A DNA stretch of 64,000 nucleotides from Punica granatum (Eukaryota; Streptophyta; Magnoliopsida; Myrtales; Lythraceae), in the NCBI RefSeq assembly GCF_007655135.1, contig NC_045129.1:30567122-30631121 (forward strand), in the 5' to 3' direction. The position numbers and the translations under genes are program-made. Below, piece after piece: positions 10,923-20,980 of the stretch. The stretch's first letter is position 1. Each line of letters starts with the position of its first letter. The notes beneath the pieces were generated by a model. That model had not been told where the DNA came from, ran no database searches, and saw only the letters and a list, made by a program, of their open reading frames with translations.

Positions 10923-11224
10923 TGTTAAATTGCAACACCAACCCCTGTTTCAGTTCGAATAAGTTTGTTATAGAGTTTCTATGACAAAGTCTTTGTTATT
11001 GTTGGTTAGTTTGAGTCTTGTGTTTTCATATCCCTAATTTTCAGTTTGTTGTTACTAGTCTTTTGGGTTGGTGGATGTTAGTTCCTTTGTTATAGGGGAT
11101 AGTAGGGTTTGTTATTTAGTTTTTGTTACTGTAAGCCTTTATAAAAGGTCTTCTCTGTAGAAAATAAATTGTGTGCCTCTTTACACAGCATTTTGTTTTG
11201 TTTTCTTCTACCATTTGTTCAACA
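10923..11224 (+). repeat. 3' LTR of the copia element
   Basis: A polypurine tract (tgagggggag) immediately precedes TGTTAAATTGCAACACC, and the repeat ends TTGTTCAACA, giving matching TGTT/AACA termini. Inside are a TATA-like tataaaagg near 11,140 and an AATAAA polyadenylation signal near 11,164. There is no 5' partner, so its boundaries rest on terminal sequence and position. Confidence 0.75.
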
Positions 11225-11923
11225 TTGCTCATAACCAATGTCATTGGATATGATCATCAATCCTTCCCAAAGTCCTATGCCACATTGACTCTGAATTAGA
11301 GCAGTTTCCCTACAGGTTTAATCTTTGGGGAAGCCTCTTCTTCATACCAAGTAATGTGAATCCCGTAAACCTTGGAAAGTCAATCAGTCTATTGCCTTTG
11401 CAATGATGTTCTTCTTGATTTTCATCTCACAAGATTTTGGTTTCGCCATTTCCTTTTATAGTACGAGGATGAAGCTAATGAAGATGGAAGAGGACCTAGC
11501 AGTTGGGACTATTTCACCCACACATACCCAGGTGCATTTTTCTCCTTTGTTATAAATAAACATTAACACCATATCCAATGAGATTAATTTTTTAGCATAT
11601 GGCTGTTGTCATGTTAAACTTCATATGGTACAGGAGCATGGCTTCGAGCACTGCACATGTGTATGCTTTCCTTTAGATTAATTTCACGTGATGAGCCTTC
11701 AAAAGTTTTCAGCCCATGCATTGGGTGAAATAACGCTTATCTTTTAAATATTTCACCCTAATCGTTTAAAATAGATAGTTATGTGGAAAGGAAAAGAAAA
11801 AAAAGGTCATGATCATGTCATAGTTCACCGTTATTGTCTAATATTTCCTCATTGAATCTGATTCCCAAAATGATATTTCCTTATGATTCATTCGGTGTAA
11901 AAGGACTGGTAGGAAAATATGAT

Positions 11924-11924
<1 letters not shown>

Positions 11925-11955
<31 letters not shown>

Positions 11956-11956
11956 A
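11925..11956 (+). repeat. (TA)n microsatellite
   Basis: A run of alternating TA lies in the beta-glucosidase pseudogene's enlarged second intron. Confidence 0.9.
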
Positions 11957-12434
11957 TGGTCATAAAACTGGAGGAAAAAAATATGAACACCAGAATGTCT
12001 ATAATTATGGCCTCTTTTGACCATCGATCCATAATAAAACTGCCAAACATTCATATCCTAGTTTAGGAAAATACCGAGCAAAATTCAAAGTGACAGTTTC
12101 ATACTAATTGATGGGTAATCCTAATTTGCCAGATGACTACTAATTCATACTACAACAGATGCCTAAATGAAAATTAATCACAAAAAATAATATAATAAAA
12201 TTTTTATTAGTTAATGACATTCTTATTAATTCTTCTCTCTACATAATTATGAGAGATGATAATGGCTGTTTATTATTGCTAGTGTTTGTAAGTGTATAGA
12301 AATTATGCTCTTCTGGATGACATAAATTAATAATATACAAGTGGACAATGTTTATTTTTTCACACACGTCTTTTATTTGCCCCTTCTAGATGACATAAAT
12401 TAATAATATACAAGTGGACAATTGATGTTGTAAG

Positions 12435-14219
12435 TGTTGGGAATTGGTGTTTGCCCTCGAGGCAATCTATCATCAATTCTGTAATATGACATGTATTTTA
12501 TTATAATACGAGGCATTTTTGTTATTGTGTGGATTGAGCTGAATATGATTTTACACAATAATGTCCTTGGAATAGTAGGTTCAATAGGTATCAAGTTTGA
12601 CTTGATTGTGATCCAATAATTATTGAACACTATTTCTAAATGTCTATAGTCGGAGTATTATCGTTAATTAGGATGACGATAATACGGTTAGACTAGTGTG
12701 GTGTTGATTGATGACCAAGTCTTACAGGTCATGGATGTGGAGACATCGAGTTACACCGTAGGTATACATTAAGAGTAATGTATACTGGACTGACCTGCCA
12801 TGAGATTGCTATATGGGTTGTTACGTGATTGTCATTAGCATATCTCATAGTGACTGTAGTATAGTGGTCCTTTAACTTGAGGTTACCATGGATTCTTACA
12901 TGTAATGTTGTATACTTTGATACTGTCAAACGCCACCGTAATAGGCTGGCTATAAAGATAGTTATTGGGTATTGCCATAGAGCATGAAAAGGAATGTGAG
13001 TGACCAAGATATAATTTGTTCCTCCTACATAACGGGAGTGATATCTCACGGCCGCTTGGTGGGTAGAGTCTAAAAGTGTACGCATACCCAAATGAGTCAA
13101 TATAGGAATATCGAGCTCATTTGTTCTGATAGACTTACTCGGTAGACCTAGAAAGAGAAATTGAGCGAAACAAGGATGACATGACCATGCCTTGGGCTCA
13201 ATAGAGATATAGAGGACAAAAGGATTATACTACACGGTAACGTAGGTCACAAGGTTTGTTGAGAAATTCACTTTCCGATTACTTGAGTAGTAGTGATGTA
13301 TTGCTTGATGCCGCTCACTGTTTATAATATTGAAATAGGGATTTCAATATTACTGTCAATGTAATCGGGAACCTACAGGGTCACACACGATGACTAAATC
13401 GATGAGATAATTTTGAAACAACAAAATCGTATAATATGGATTAGACGATTTAAGGTGCGATCAATTAATCAGATATTTAATGAAATTAAATTTACTAATT
13501 AATTAGACATAATTTATTAGACCGATTTATACATACAAGTGGGCCATACATATGTATACACTTATACATATACATATACATGGATCATTCATATTTCTAC
13601 ATTTATACATACACATGGGCAAGTCATGAAATGCCATTTAACTATCGACATGTCATGTGGAAATCAATTTTGGGTTAATTCCCACACCGGCCGTGCATGT
13701 CCAAGGTCTCCCCAAATTTGCTTATAAAAGGGGGAAGAAGTCAATTTTGGGTTAATTTCCACACCGGCCGTGCATGTCCAAGGCTTGCCCAAAGTTTCTT
13801 ATAAAAGGGGGAAGTCTTGGGCATATATAAAAATATGTGACTCTGTGTGCATATGTATGTGATATACATGTACGCATAAGCATATACATACATATATGTG
13901 TGCGTGTATAATTGTAGGGAATTTCAAGTTGAATTGTTCAACTTTAATTAATCCTACTAGTCTAATAAATTTCGGGTGTCGCACTGGTGTTTCCTTCGAG
14001 TGTTGGTTGTAGCACCGCCGATCTCGAAGATTCGTTGACAAGGTCGGTGTGGATACTTGTAGAGGCGTCACACTTGGGGCGTTTGGTCAACAATTTTAAA
14101 ATATCAGGTACACTTGATCTACTCCTATTCCTCTAGTAGGTCTTGGAATTAGTTTCATGGGTAGAAAATTTTGAATTTCTATTCTTTTTACGCTTCCGTA
14201 GGCCCCCGTGAAACTAGCA
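12435..14219 (+). mobile_element. Solo LTR (1,785 bp) with 5-bp target duplication
   Basis: It begins TGTTGGGAATTGG and ends GAAACTAGCA, with gtaag on both sides (12,430-12,434 and 14,220-14,224). TG...CA ends and a 5-bp duplication are the signature of an LTR; no internal domain follows, so it is a solo LTR left by LTR-LTR recombination. Two TATA-like stretches (ttataaaaggggga) lie near 13,720 and 13,800, inside an internal duplication of about 75 bp. It sits in intron 2 of the beta-glucosidase pseudogene. Fragments of the same family occur at 26,061-26,920, 41,366-42,109, 47,638-48,424 and 62,800-63,209. The superfamily is not determined. Confidence 0.85.
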
Positions 14220-14224
14220 GTAAG

Positions 14225-15140
14225 TTCTTTCACTATGACTTACATAAAATTGATTTTCATTTATTCTCATATATATACTAGAAGAGGATCCGCTCCGCTC
14301 ATATTTAATTCAATTTTTTTTAAATTATACTCATGTTAGGTGTAACACTTTGAAAAAATATTATAATCATGCATTATATTTTTATAGTATAAATAGTTCT
14401 TTTTTAATATGAAAATATAATTTTTTTTTCAATTAATCATACAAGCAATGAATTTAAAAGACAATAATAAAATGGAAAATGATAGATAGTGATGTTTGGG
14501 GAAATGAAAGAAGTGGAGAGTTTAGAGAGTCGCCCCTAAAATTTTGACGTTATAAGAAATTTTTTTTCGATAATTCATTGAAATATCATTAATAGAAGTG
14601 GTCTTACAAGACAAAGATCACAAGAGATTTACAAAAGGATCAAAAACAACCCCTACAACCACAAAAGAGTTCGCTTCTTTGGATGCATTATAAGAAAATT
14701 TATATATTATGGTTTAATTTCTTTTATTAAAATCCTTATATTCACTTCCCCTAAATCGAAAGCGTTATCATTCTATGCCTCCCTCAAAGAGTTCGCGCCC
14801 CTCCTCCCCCCAATTGAAATCCTGGGTCCGTCCCTAGAGTGAAAGCTATTTGATATGTAGTTAAAAAGGCATATAAATTTAATTACAGAAAAAATGCGTA
14901 TAAATTTACATATTTGACCCCAATTTCCTTTATGAGCAAAGGTTACTTCGTAATTTACAGTGGGAATTTTAGGGAGAATGAAAGTTACGTCAATTACCTT
15001 CCTTCTCCTTTTATAATGTATAGATATTTATAATATTTATGAATGCAATCTCCCACCTCAAAATGTTGAACATATTCAGCATTCAACTCGCTATATAAAC
15101 TATCAAATATATAAATACTCCATAATTCATAAAATCTTTC
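14225..15140. other. Intron remainder, also present at 26.93 and 48.42 kb
   Basis: AT-rich DNA between the solo LTR and exon 3 of the beta-glucosidase pseudogene. It contains no gene. It is retained nearly unchanged at 26,930-27,845 and 48,425-49,335. Confidence 0.7.
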
Positions 15141-15146
15141 AATAAA

Positions 15147-15297
15147 TTTCTTTTTCGGTTACAAGGGATGTTTGTGGACCTGATACAATGAAAGAGAAAT
15201 CCTAAATAACTAATAAAAGGGTACAAATAGTTTCATCAGGAATTGAACATATGATCTCTAAGTTAACAGGTAGGGATGTGCACCATTACACTACGCC
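15147..15297 (-). mobile_element. tRNA-derived SINE-like repeat
   Basis: Read on the reverse strand it starts ggcgtagtgtaatggtgcac (A-box-like) and contains gatcatatgttcaattcct (B-box-like, close to GGTTCAATTCC), followed by a non-tRNA tail. These are the features of a polymerase III SINE head. Copies occur at 27,849-27,991, which lacks a dozen bases of the A-box region, and at 49,337-49,494. It lies in intron 2 of the beta-glucosidase pseudogene. Confidence 0.55.
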
Positions 15298-15418
15298 ATG
15301 TTTTGATTGCCACGCATGCATTTATGATCAAGAATTTTTGTTCGTTAATTGATGTGCAGAAAAAATAGCTGATGCCAGTAATGGTAATGTTGTCGTTGAC
15401 CAATACCACACATACAAG

Positions 15419-16660
15419 GTGCCATCATCCTTCCTTAGGTTTTTTTGACCGTTTTATCGAGATATATATGACTATATTTCTAATCTTAATCTGTAATTTT
15501 TCTTTTCGATATATAGTTAGTCATGTAGATTCAATAAATGTGAAATAACATTTTCCAACATTTTCCATATACATACGAGCCACGTACATTCTCAGCCTAT
15601 TTACCGAAAATAATCCATTCAACTATTTGTTTGGCCCTGCCGTGAAATGTAACATAGATGATATTATTAAATTGAGTTGATCTAACACCAATACATGTGT
15701 CTTGTTTGTGGTACGTGGCTGCTTTAATATTAATCGGTGATTCTATAGTCGATACTTTTATTCTTCTTATTTAATTCTTACCCTCATTTGTCTTCCCCAA
15801 ATCCCTTTGTTGAAATAACAGCAAAAAACCCCCCATCCTTTTTTTTGGTTGTTCATATTTATACTTCAAAATTTTTCAATATAAAATTATAATCAAACGA
15901 GTGTTTTATTTAGCTGCGGCTCCAACCTTCACTTGCTCATTATTAATAAAGAGTGGCGGAATTTTACTTGCAGTTGCAGTGAATAGTTCAAAATTCATTA
16001 TATCTTATAGTCACAATCAAGTCATTACTCAAGTAAAGATTAATATCAGTCAATAGGTCGCATGATGTTATGATTCACGGACATTTATAACATCACAAAT
16101 AAAAGGGCAATATAAATTGTTAACCAATTAAAATAAGTTTTTTTATACCTAATTTTTTTTAAAGAATTTGAATAAAAAAGAGTAGAGTGAATCCCAATAC
16201 GTGGAAAAATCCATCCCACTTGCAATATGAGAACACTGATAGTAATAATGTCTTTAAATAATATTAGAAAAATATTAAATTTAGTTTTTAAGATTTTTTT
16301 TTCAAAGGAGGTTGTTTGTAGGTAGGAAAAAAAACATCCACTCGCCACCACATGTCCTTTCATTAATTAATATAGTTAATGTGTTCTTTTAATATTTTTC
16401 TAAATGAGTATATTGAGGGGATGAATTATATATGGAGTATTGCACGAGAAAGAAGAAGAAACCGCGGACAGAAACATTGAATAAAAGCCAACAAATCATG
16501 GAGAGAGAGACATAATCAAATTGTCTTATATATACATATATTATATATTAGTTGAAAAATAAAACTTCCTCAATCATGAATTTTTTGCATTGACACTCGA
16601 ATTTAAAATTTTACATAAAGAGAATAAATGTCAAATTGCTTAAATCAATTTATATTGATT
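15419..16660. other. AT-rich DNA after beta-glucosidase exon 3, no gene seen
   Basis: Exon 4 of a GH1 gene (the region encoding the RFSISWSR motif) is expected here but is not found in any frame. The tract is duplicated at 28,113-29,190 and 49,616-50,690. An open frame at 16,085-16,363 (reverse) is AT-driven and unrecognised. Confidence 0.6.
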
Positions 16661-16669
16661 GAGATTCAA

Positions 16670-16990
16670 AATGAATAACGTCATGCCCTCGATGTTGTTA
16701 TACTCGAGAAGGGAGACGTAGGCGCCCATGTCGGCGATGTTCATGACCTGTATCATGACGGCCATATCAACCTCCGGGTACTTCGCTTCGTACACGCGGC
16801 ACTCGAGGTTCGGGGAGTGAGACGCCATGGTGACGAACCTTTTCCTCTTCTCGGGGAAGGAACAGTGTCTCCGATGGCAGGTGCTAGGGTTTTGACCAGG
16901 GGTTTCTAGGAGAAAGGGAAACACAAGGGGAAAGGCGATGGAGAATTTGTTCTCTATTGATTTTGCCTTCTTTCTCAGAGTTTCTGACAA
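16670..16990 (-). pseudogene. eIF2-alpha 5'UTR and N-terminal fragment
   Basis: On the reverse strand an ATG at 16,828 opens [20 protein letters not shown], then [20 protein letters not shown] and LEYNNIEGM. This is the start of the plant translation initiation factor 2 alpha subunit and covers the beginning of its S1 RNA-binding domain. About 160 bp of CT-rich, 5'UTR-like sequence precedes it, in frame with no stop. Homology ends abruptly after GMTLF near 16,670, just before the segment that would carry the regulatory phosphorylation serine. The rest of the factor is not in the window. It is a captured fragment, not a working gene. It is absent from the two duplicated blocks. Confidence 0.82.
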
Positions 16991-16999
16991 AGTGCAATG

Positions 17000-17408
17000 T
17001 CGTCCCTGAACTTACCATGGAAATAACATTTGGCCCATAAAGTAATTGAACTAGATATTCGTTCCTTATAATATGTTATTAACCGATATTTAATCAGCTC
17101 GTGCTAGCAATGCTCGGGCCAAGCCGTAGCCACCATAGCCTCTCACCGACTCTCATGTTGGAGAAATGGTTGATTGTGGCTAATTAGCTCACCTTTGCAA
17201 CCACTGGCAATAGCCGCGGTAGAGCTGTTAAGGGAAGAGAGAGTTTTCGAGGTCAATGTGGTGAGAATAAACTGCATAAGGGCTTTCCCTTTGACCTAGA
17301 CAAGGAAGCCTTCCTACCAATGTGACTCCTTCTCGACCCAACCTGCTGTGAGATCTATCACTCAAAATCAACCGTGAATTAGAAGCCTCTCTCTTCCTTA
17401 GAACTCGC
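17000..17408. other. Unique spacer, no gene seen
   Basis: The tract between the eIF2-alpha fragment and the start of homology with blocks D and F. No recognisable coding or repeat signal; the open frame at 17,228-17,410 (reverse) is unrecognised. Confidence 0.4.
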
Positions 17409-18648
17409 ATTGTGGCAGTCGTGATCCGCTAAGGAATTACATCACCCTCCCTTTAAATATGTAATTCTTGTTCCAAAGATAAAACTTCCAGTATGTTGTA
17501 ATAGTATTGCCACTAGCAAGGCTAACCAACACTTTGAGCCATTGTTATCAGAACCAAACCAGACCGGCCGGTTCGACCGGTCGGATCGGGAATGTTCCCA
17601 TGTCCGGTCCGGTTTGCATAAAAACCCCGGTTCTATGGGTTTTATAGGTTTCTTATTTAGTATAAAAATTGTTTGGTTGTGTAAGGATTTGAACTCATGA
17701 CCTCTTGCTTCCTATACTAGCATACTGCCAACCTAGCCACCACTACTTTCTTATTCTTTTAACTCTACTTTTTAGTACTTATTAAAATCCAATATTTATT
17801 TTGGAGTAAGAAATATTAAATATAGATATTTTCTTACACTATTCTTATATTTATTTGAAATCATCATACTTCTATTTTAATTATCATAATTTTTTTAAAA
17901 TATGAATATCTATTTTATTTTAATTAAACGTGCAGTTCGACTCATCGAATCCCCGGTTGGACCCATAAACTCATGAACCCATAAACCCATGAACCCATAC
18001 CCCTTCCGGTTCATCATCCGGTCTAGTTCTGATAACACTACTTTGAGCCATTTAAGTACAAAGAGAGAGGATACATGTAATCATTAGAAACAAAAGAAGT
18101 TTTTCTTCCCTAGTTTCTTTTACGTGCAACATATTGGAATCATACGATTAAGATTGATAAAGACAAGTAAATCATTATCATGAAATTAATATCGGCTCGA
18201 TCAGAGATTACCCAGTTGATTTAAGTGGTTGTATCCCAGAATTCTCGGCCTATACTAAATATATATACTTCGACATTTGAAGTGTTCCATGATCTTCACG
18301 TGCCATAATAAGCTCTAACCATTACGTACAACTTCTATCATCCCATGCCATATGATAATAGTAGCAATAATAATAAGATCAATTATTGTGATATGTAACT
18401 CATTATTTCATTTCGACTTAAATTTTTTTTTTGGATTTAATAACTTAAGAGGCTATCATTCATTCATTGGCAAGGTTGATAGGAACCATACATACATAAC
18501 TAAAGCAAAGCAACAACCAATAAAGAGTAACAAAAAGAGCCCATAAATAGCAACAAAAAGAGCAAAGCACGGGCCACCATAAAGGAAGCACCAAACCATG
18601 AACTATAACTAAAGTAAAGGTCAAAAACCAAACAAGGAAGCGTTGAGG
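17408..18648 (+). repeat. 5' flank of pseudogene A, inverted copy of the D and F flanks
   Basis: This tract is matched in inverted orientation at 33,113-34,400 and 54,613-55,900, so the ancestral MCA-like unit included about 1.2 kb upstream of its first recognised exon. It carries the TIR/tRNA-like element at 17,544. No upstream exon could be identified in it. Confidence 0.8.
17544..18039. mobile_element. Repeat with terminal inverted repeats and internal tRNA-like boxes
   Basis: The ends are gttatcagaac and gttctgataac, and the flanks are a 13-bp duplication, actttgagccatt (17,531-17,543 and 18,040-18,052). On the reverse strand the interior holds a tRNA-like stretch: gtggctaggttggca (A-box-like), then gagttcaaatcc (B-box-like). 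A long target duplication and polymerase III boxes suggest SINE-type retroposition, whereas the inverted ends suggest a DNA element. Diverged copies at about 33,728-34,270 and 55,228-55,770 lie in the inverted flanks of D and F. Confidence 0.5.
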
Positions 18649-20980
18649 ATGGGCAAGCTGGAGGATGCGCTGAGGAGGGCGGCGGAGCTGGTGGTAAGAT
18701 GCGGTGAGAAGAGCTACCTCTACAAGGTGGCCATCCTTTCTATGGTGGCCATTAGGTGGGACATTGCCTATCAGTTTCGGTAGCTATTGGTGGCCATCGA
18801 ATGGGATGTCGAGTCTCAGTTCCGACAACTGGAAGCAGATATTGACAGCCGCGCAAAGGCTATTGGTGCCAATCCGTTGGTGGAGGAGTTCCGAATGGAG
18901 GTACAGTAAATTTTGAAATCCAAGTAGTGTAAGTTTTATTTTTTGCTGTATGAACACAAGTGTGTCTGGCCCAAAATAAAATACCCAAATGTTTCATGTC
19001 GTGTTATATAATACAACATGAGTTGGTTTCTTCTTTCGTTTAATTAATAATCTGTCGATCGATCTCTTCACCCGAATCTTCCTTGTACTTGGCATGATTC
19101 AGACAGAAAGTGATGACCAATTAAAATCTATGTTATAAAGTTTACTAAAGGGTAAACTTCCAGTTGTTTCTATTGTTATTTTAATGTATACTGAGATCTG
19201 AGATTAGACCGCACTTCTAATATGCTATATTATTAAGGAGTCAATAATTTATAAAATTTAAAGAAAAAAGCTTGAGCACATTGGCTTCGTTTCATTTTTG
19301 GCATTTTTTTTACGTACATTATTGTTTTCGAAAATTTCAAATCCTCAGCACTTGAAGGAGGCATTGAAGGCGATCAAGGCAGATAACAGGGAGTACTCAC
19401 TCTATGGCAAAGAGTTCATGGTGCAGATGGCAATCGTCAATCCCGACAGGACTGGAGAGGACGCCAATGCTGTGGAGAATGCGCTCTCCCGGGCTTACCC
19501 GGACCTGAGCCTCAGGGATGCTCTCGAGGCGGAAAGGTCCAAGCTGCAGATTGAGCACTCAAGGTCAGAGGATGCGGGGCGTTGCCGCCTTATTGAGCAC
19601 CTGATTGGAATCACCGATATTGCAGCCAATGATCGGCCGAGCAGGAAGGTCAAGAAGCTCTTGGTGAATGAGCCGGCATTCGTTATATTAGGGTAAGAGT
19701 TTAAGTGGTTAAGTTTCCGATTAAGAATCGAAAACTGGGGCATGAAACCTTTGAATTTCAGGTTTGGATTCTTTCTTTTTCTGTAAGATATATAAGCAAT
19801 GTTAGTGAAATGAATGAGGGCATAAGCTGGAAGGTGGTGGAAGTTGACGGAGGAGATGAGTGGCGGGCGGATCCTTTCGACTGTTGTGCAGAGCCTAGCT
19901 TGAATGAGTATATCGGGTTAAATAGACACTTAAAAACGAATTGCGACCATCAATCTCAACTAACGTATATACACACTGCCCATTTGCCACAGGCTTATGG
20001 ACTAGAGTGAAAGAGGACTTGAGTCAGTCGAGGCTGGAGAACCTTGAGAACGATATTAATTATTAAGATCCGGTAGCTGAAGCCTTCGAAAAATCTGCAT
20101 CTTTGAAGGAAGAATAGGATGAAAGTTTGGCCAAAGTGGCTTCGCTCGAGACCGTTGTTGAGGAGCTTAAACAAAAATTTGCAAAAGCTGAGAATAAGGC
20201 TTCACAAGCTCTTTCAGACAACGAACTTCTAGTAGAGATAAACCTACAACTCAAACACCGGGTTGATGAACTTCAGGAGCTGCTAAACTCTGCGGCTTCG
20301 AACATGGAAGCCACTGCTCAGATAGCAACTATCACCAAGTTGCAATTGGAAGAAACGCAATGGCAATCTGCTGAAGTGAAGCTCACTGAGGGGAGATGCT
20401 CGTGGCAAATGCGAGAGCTAGTTCATGGCGCAAATGGAGTATTACTGGCCATGGTGGCTATTATCATGGGCGTTGGAACCATGGTCACCGATCGGATGTC
20501 GGTCATGAATGCCAGCTTATCAGGCTTCGCCGGAGGAGATCTGGCGTTGGATATCGGGGAATTCCTGAAGGCCTGCTCGGACAGAGTCACAATGAAGGCT
20601 CTGCGCGAGATCCACCTACCTAGAGACGAGGAAGAGATGGTCGATCTCAGTGGAGCTCGACGGCCTCCGGCTCCAGCAGCCGACGGGTTGCCATGCCCTT
20701 GGCTAGTAGCAACTCTGCAGGGTATATCCTTTGCTATCGGAGCCATCTGCCAACTGTTATCGACGCATCTGATCTGATCCTACAAAAGTAGGATGTGGGC
20801 GGTCGTGGGTATGGCTACCTCCATGTTCATCGGGATTGGAGCTGCCAGCGGGACGTGTGGAGAAGTCCTCTGTCATCCATTCATGCATCTGAGTCGTTGG
20901 AATCGACTTGCTCTTGATGGCATTCAGCTTCGCAATTGATTGGTTCTACAACCAGGTTGGGAGCTACTGCAATAGATGTT
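18649..20980 (+). pseudogene. MCA1-like pseudogene, copy A
   Basis: Four exons: 18,649-18,900, 19,349-19,692, 19,806-19,903 and 19,993 to about 20,980. Exons 1-2 match the N-terminal domain of plant MCA1/MCA2, plasma-membrane Ca2+-permeable mechanosensitive proteins (EDALRRAAELV, then SYLYKVAILSM; DNREYSLYGKEF; IEHLIGITD). Exon 3 encodes MNEGISWKVVEVDGGDEWRA and FDCCAEPSL, the start of a PLAC8 domain. Exon 4 encodes a coiled coil and hydrophobic segments. Lesions: stop TAG at 18,781, exon-3 donor AT instead of GT, stops at 20,064 and 20,115, TGA at 20,775 and a later frameshift. The start aligns only to about residue 70 of MCA1, so the N-terminal membrane segment is missing. Confidence 0.78.

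Larger units (their letters stand above)
9170..10928 (+). pseudogene. Copia reverse transcriptase and RNase H, disrupted
   Basis: The RT region runs from RNPEWTKGMEGEIAALERNQT through KWVYKLKCRLDG, RHKARLVARGFSQQ, QMDVKNAFLHGEL and KALYGLKQAPRAWY. The catalytic YVDD lies in VYVDDLIVTGD near 9,790-9,820. A run of 23 G residues (9,750-9,772) shifts the frame just before it. The next frame (9,854-10,450) carries [16 protein letters not shown] and [11 protein letters not shown]. RNase H follows with [30 protein letters not shown] and [15 protein letters not shown], ending at 10,928. The frame breaks at the homopolymer and at a tandem duplication near 10,371. Confidence 0.9.
7800..11224 (+). mobile_element. 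5'-truncated Ty1/copia retrotransposon with 3' LTR
   Basis: The element holds, in order, the end of the protease/GAG-pre-integrase region, integrase, reverse transcriptase, RNase H and a 3' LTR. The 5' LTR, primer-binding site and gag are missing; recognisable coding sequence starts near 7,800, right after the MITE and GATA tract. The domain order integrase before reverse transcriptase identifies the copia superfamily. The coding region is broken by nonsense codons, frameshifts, a 23-G homopolymer and a 168-bp internal duplication, so it cannot encode active proteins. It lies immediately upstream of the beta-glucosidase pseudogene. Confidence 0.9.
11225..15418 (+). pseudogene. Plant GH1 beta-glucosidase, exons 1-3 only, pseudogene
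   Basis: Three exons of a family-1 beta-glucosidase are recognisable. Exon 1 ends at 11,350 and encodes LN-stop-SSFPTGLIFGEASSSYQ; the stop sits where the family usually has Arg. Exon 2 (11,462-11,531) encodes YEDEANEDGRGPSSWDYFTH and then TYP. Exon 3 (15,360-15,418) is 59 bp, the length usual for this exon in plant GH1 genes, and encodes EKIADASNGNVVVDQYHTYK. Splice sites are present (donors gtaatg and gtgcat; acceptors ttatag and gtgcag) and the phases join correctly. GH1 enzymes hydrolyse beta-glucosides, but the catalytic Glu exons are absent here. The second intron is enlarged by a solo LTR. A copia element abuts exon 1. Confidence 0.82.

Noticed and set aside
13539..14071. Small Tyr/His/Thr-rich frames near TATATAC-like repeats, also at 26,443 and 48,049
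   Set aside because: Chance frames over (CATA)n-like low-complexity sequence inside the solo LTR.
15147..15297. Possible functional tRNA gene
   Set aside because: A- and B-box-like motifs are present, but the sequence does not fold into a complete cloverleaf and has a non-tRNA tail; a SINE head is the better reading.
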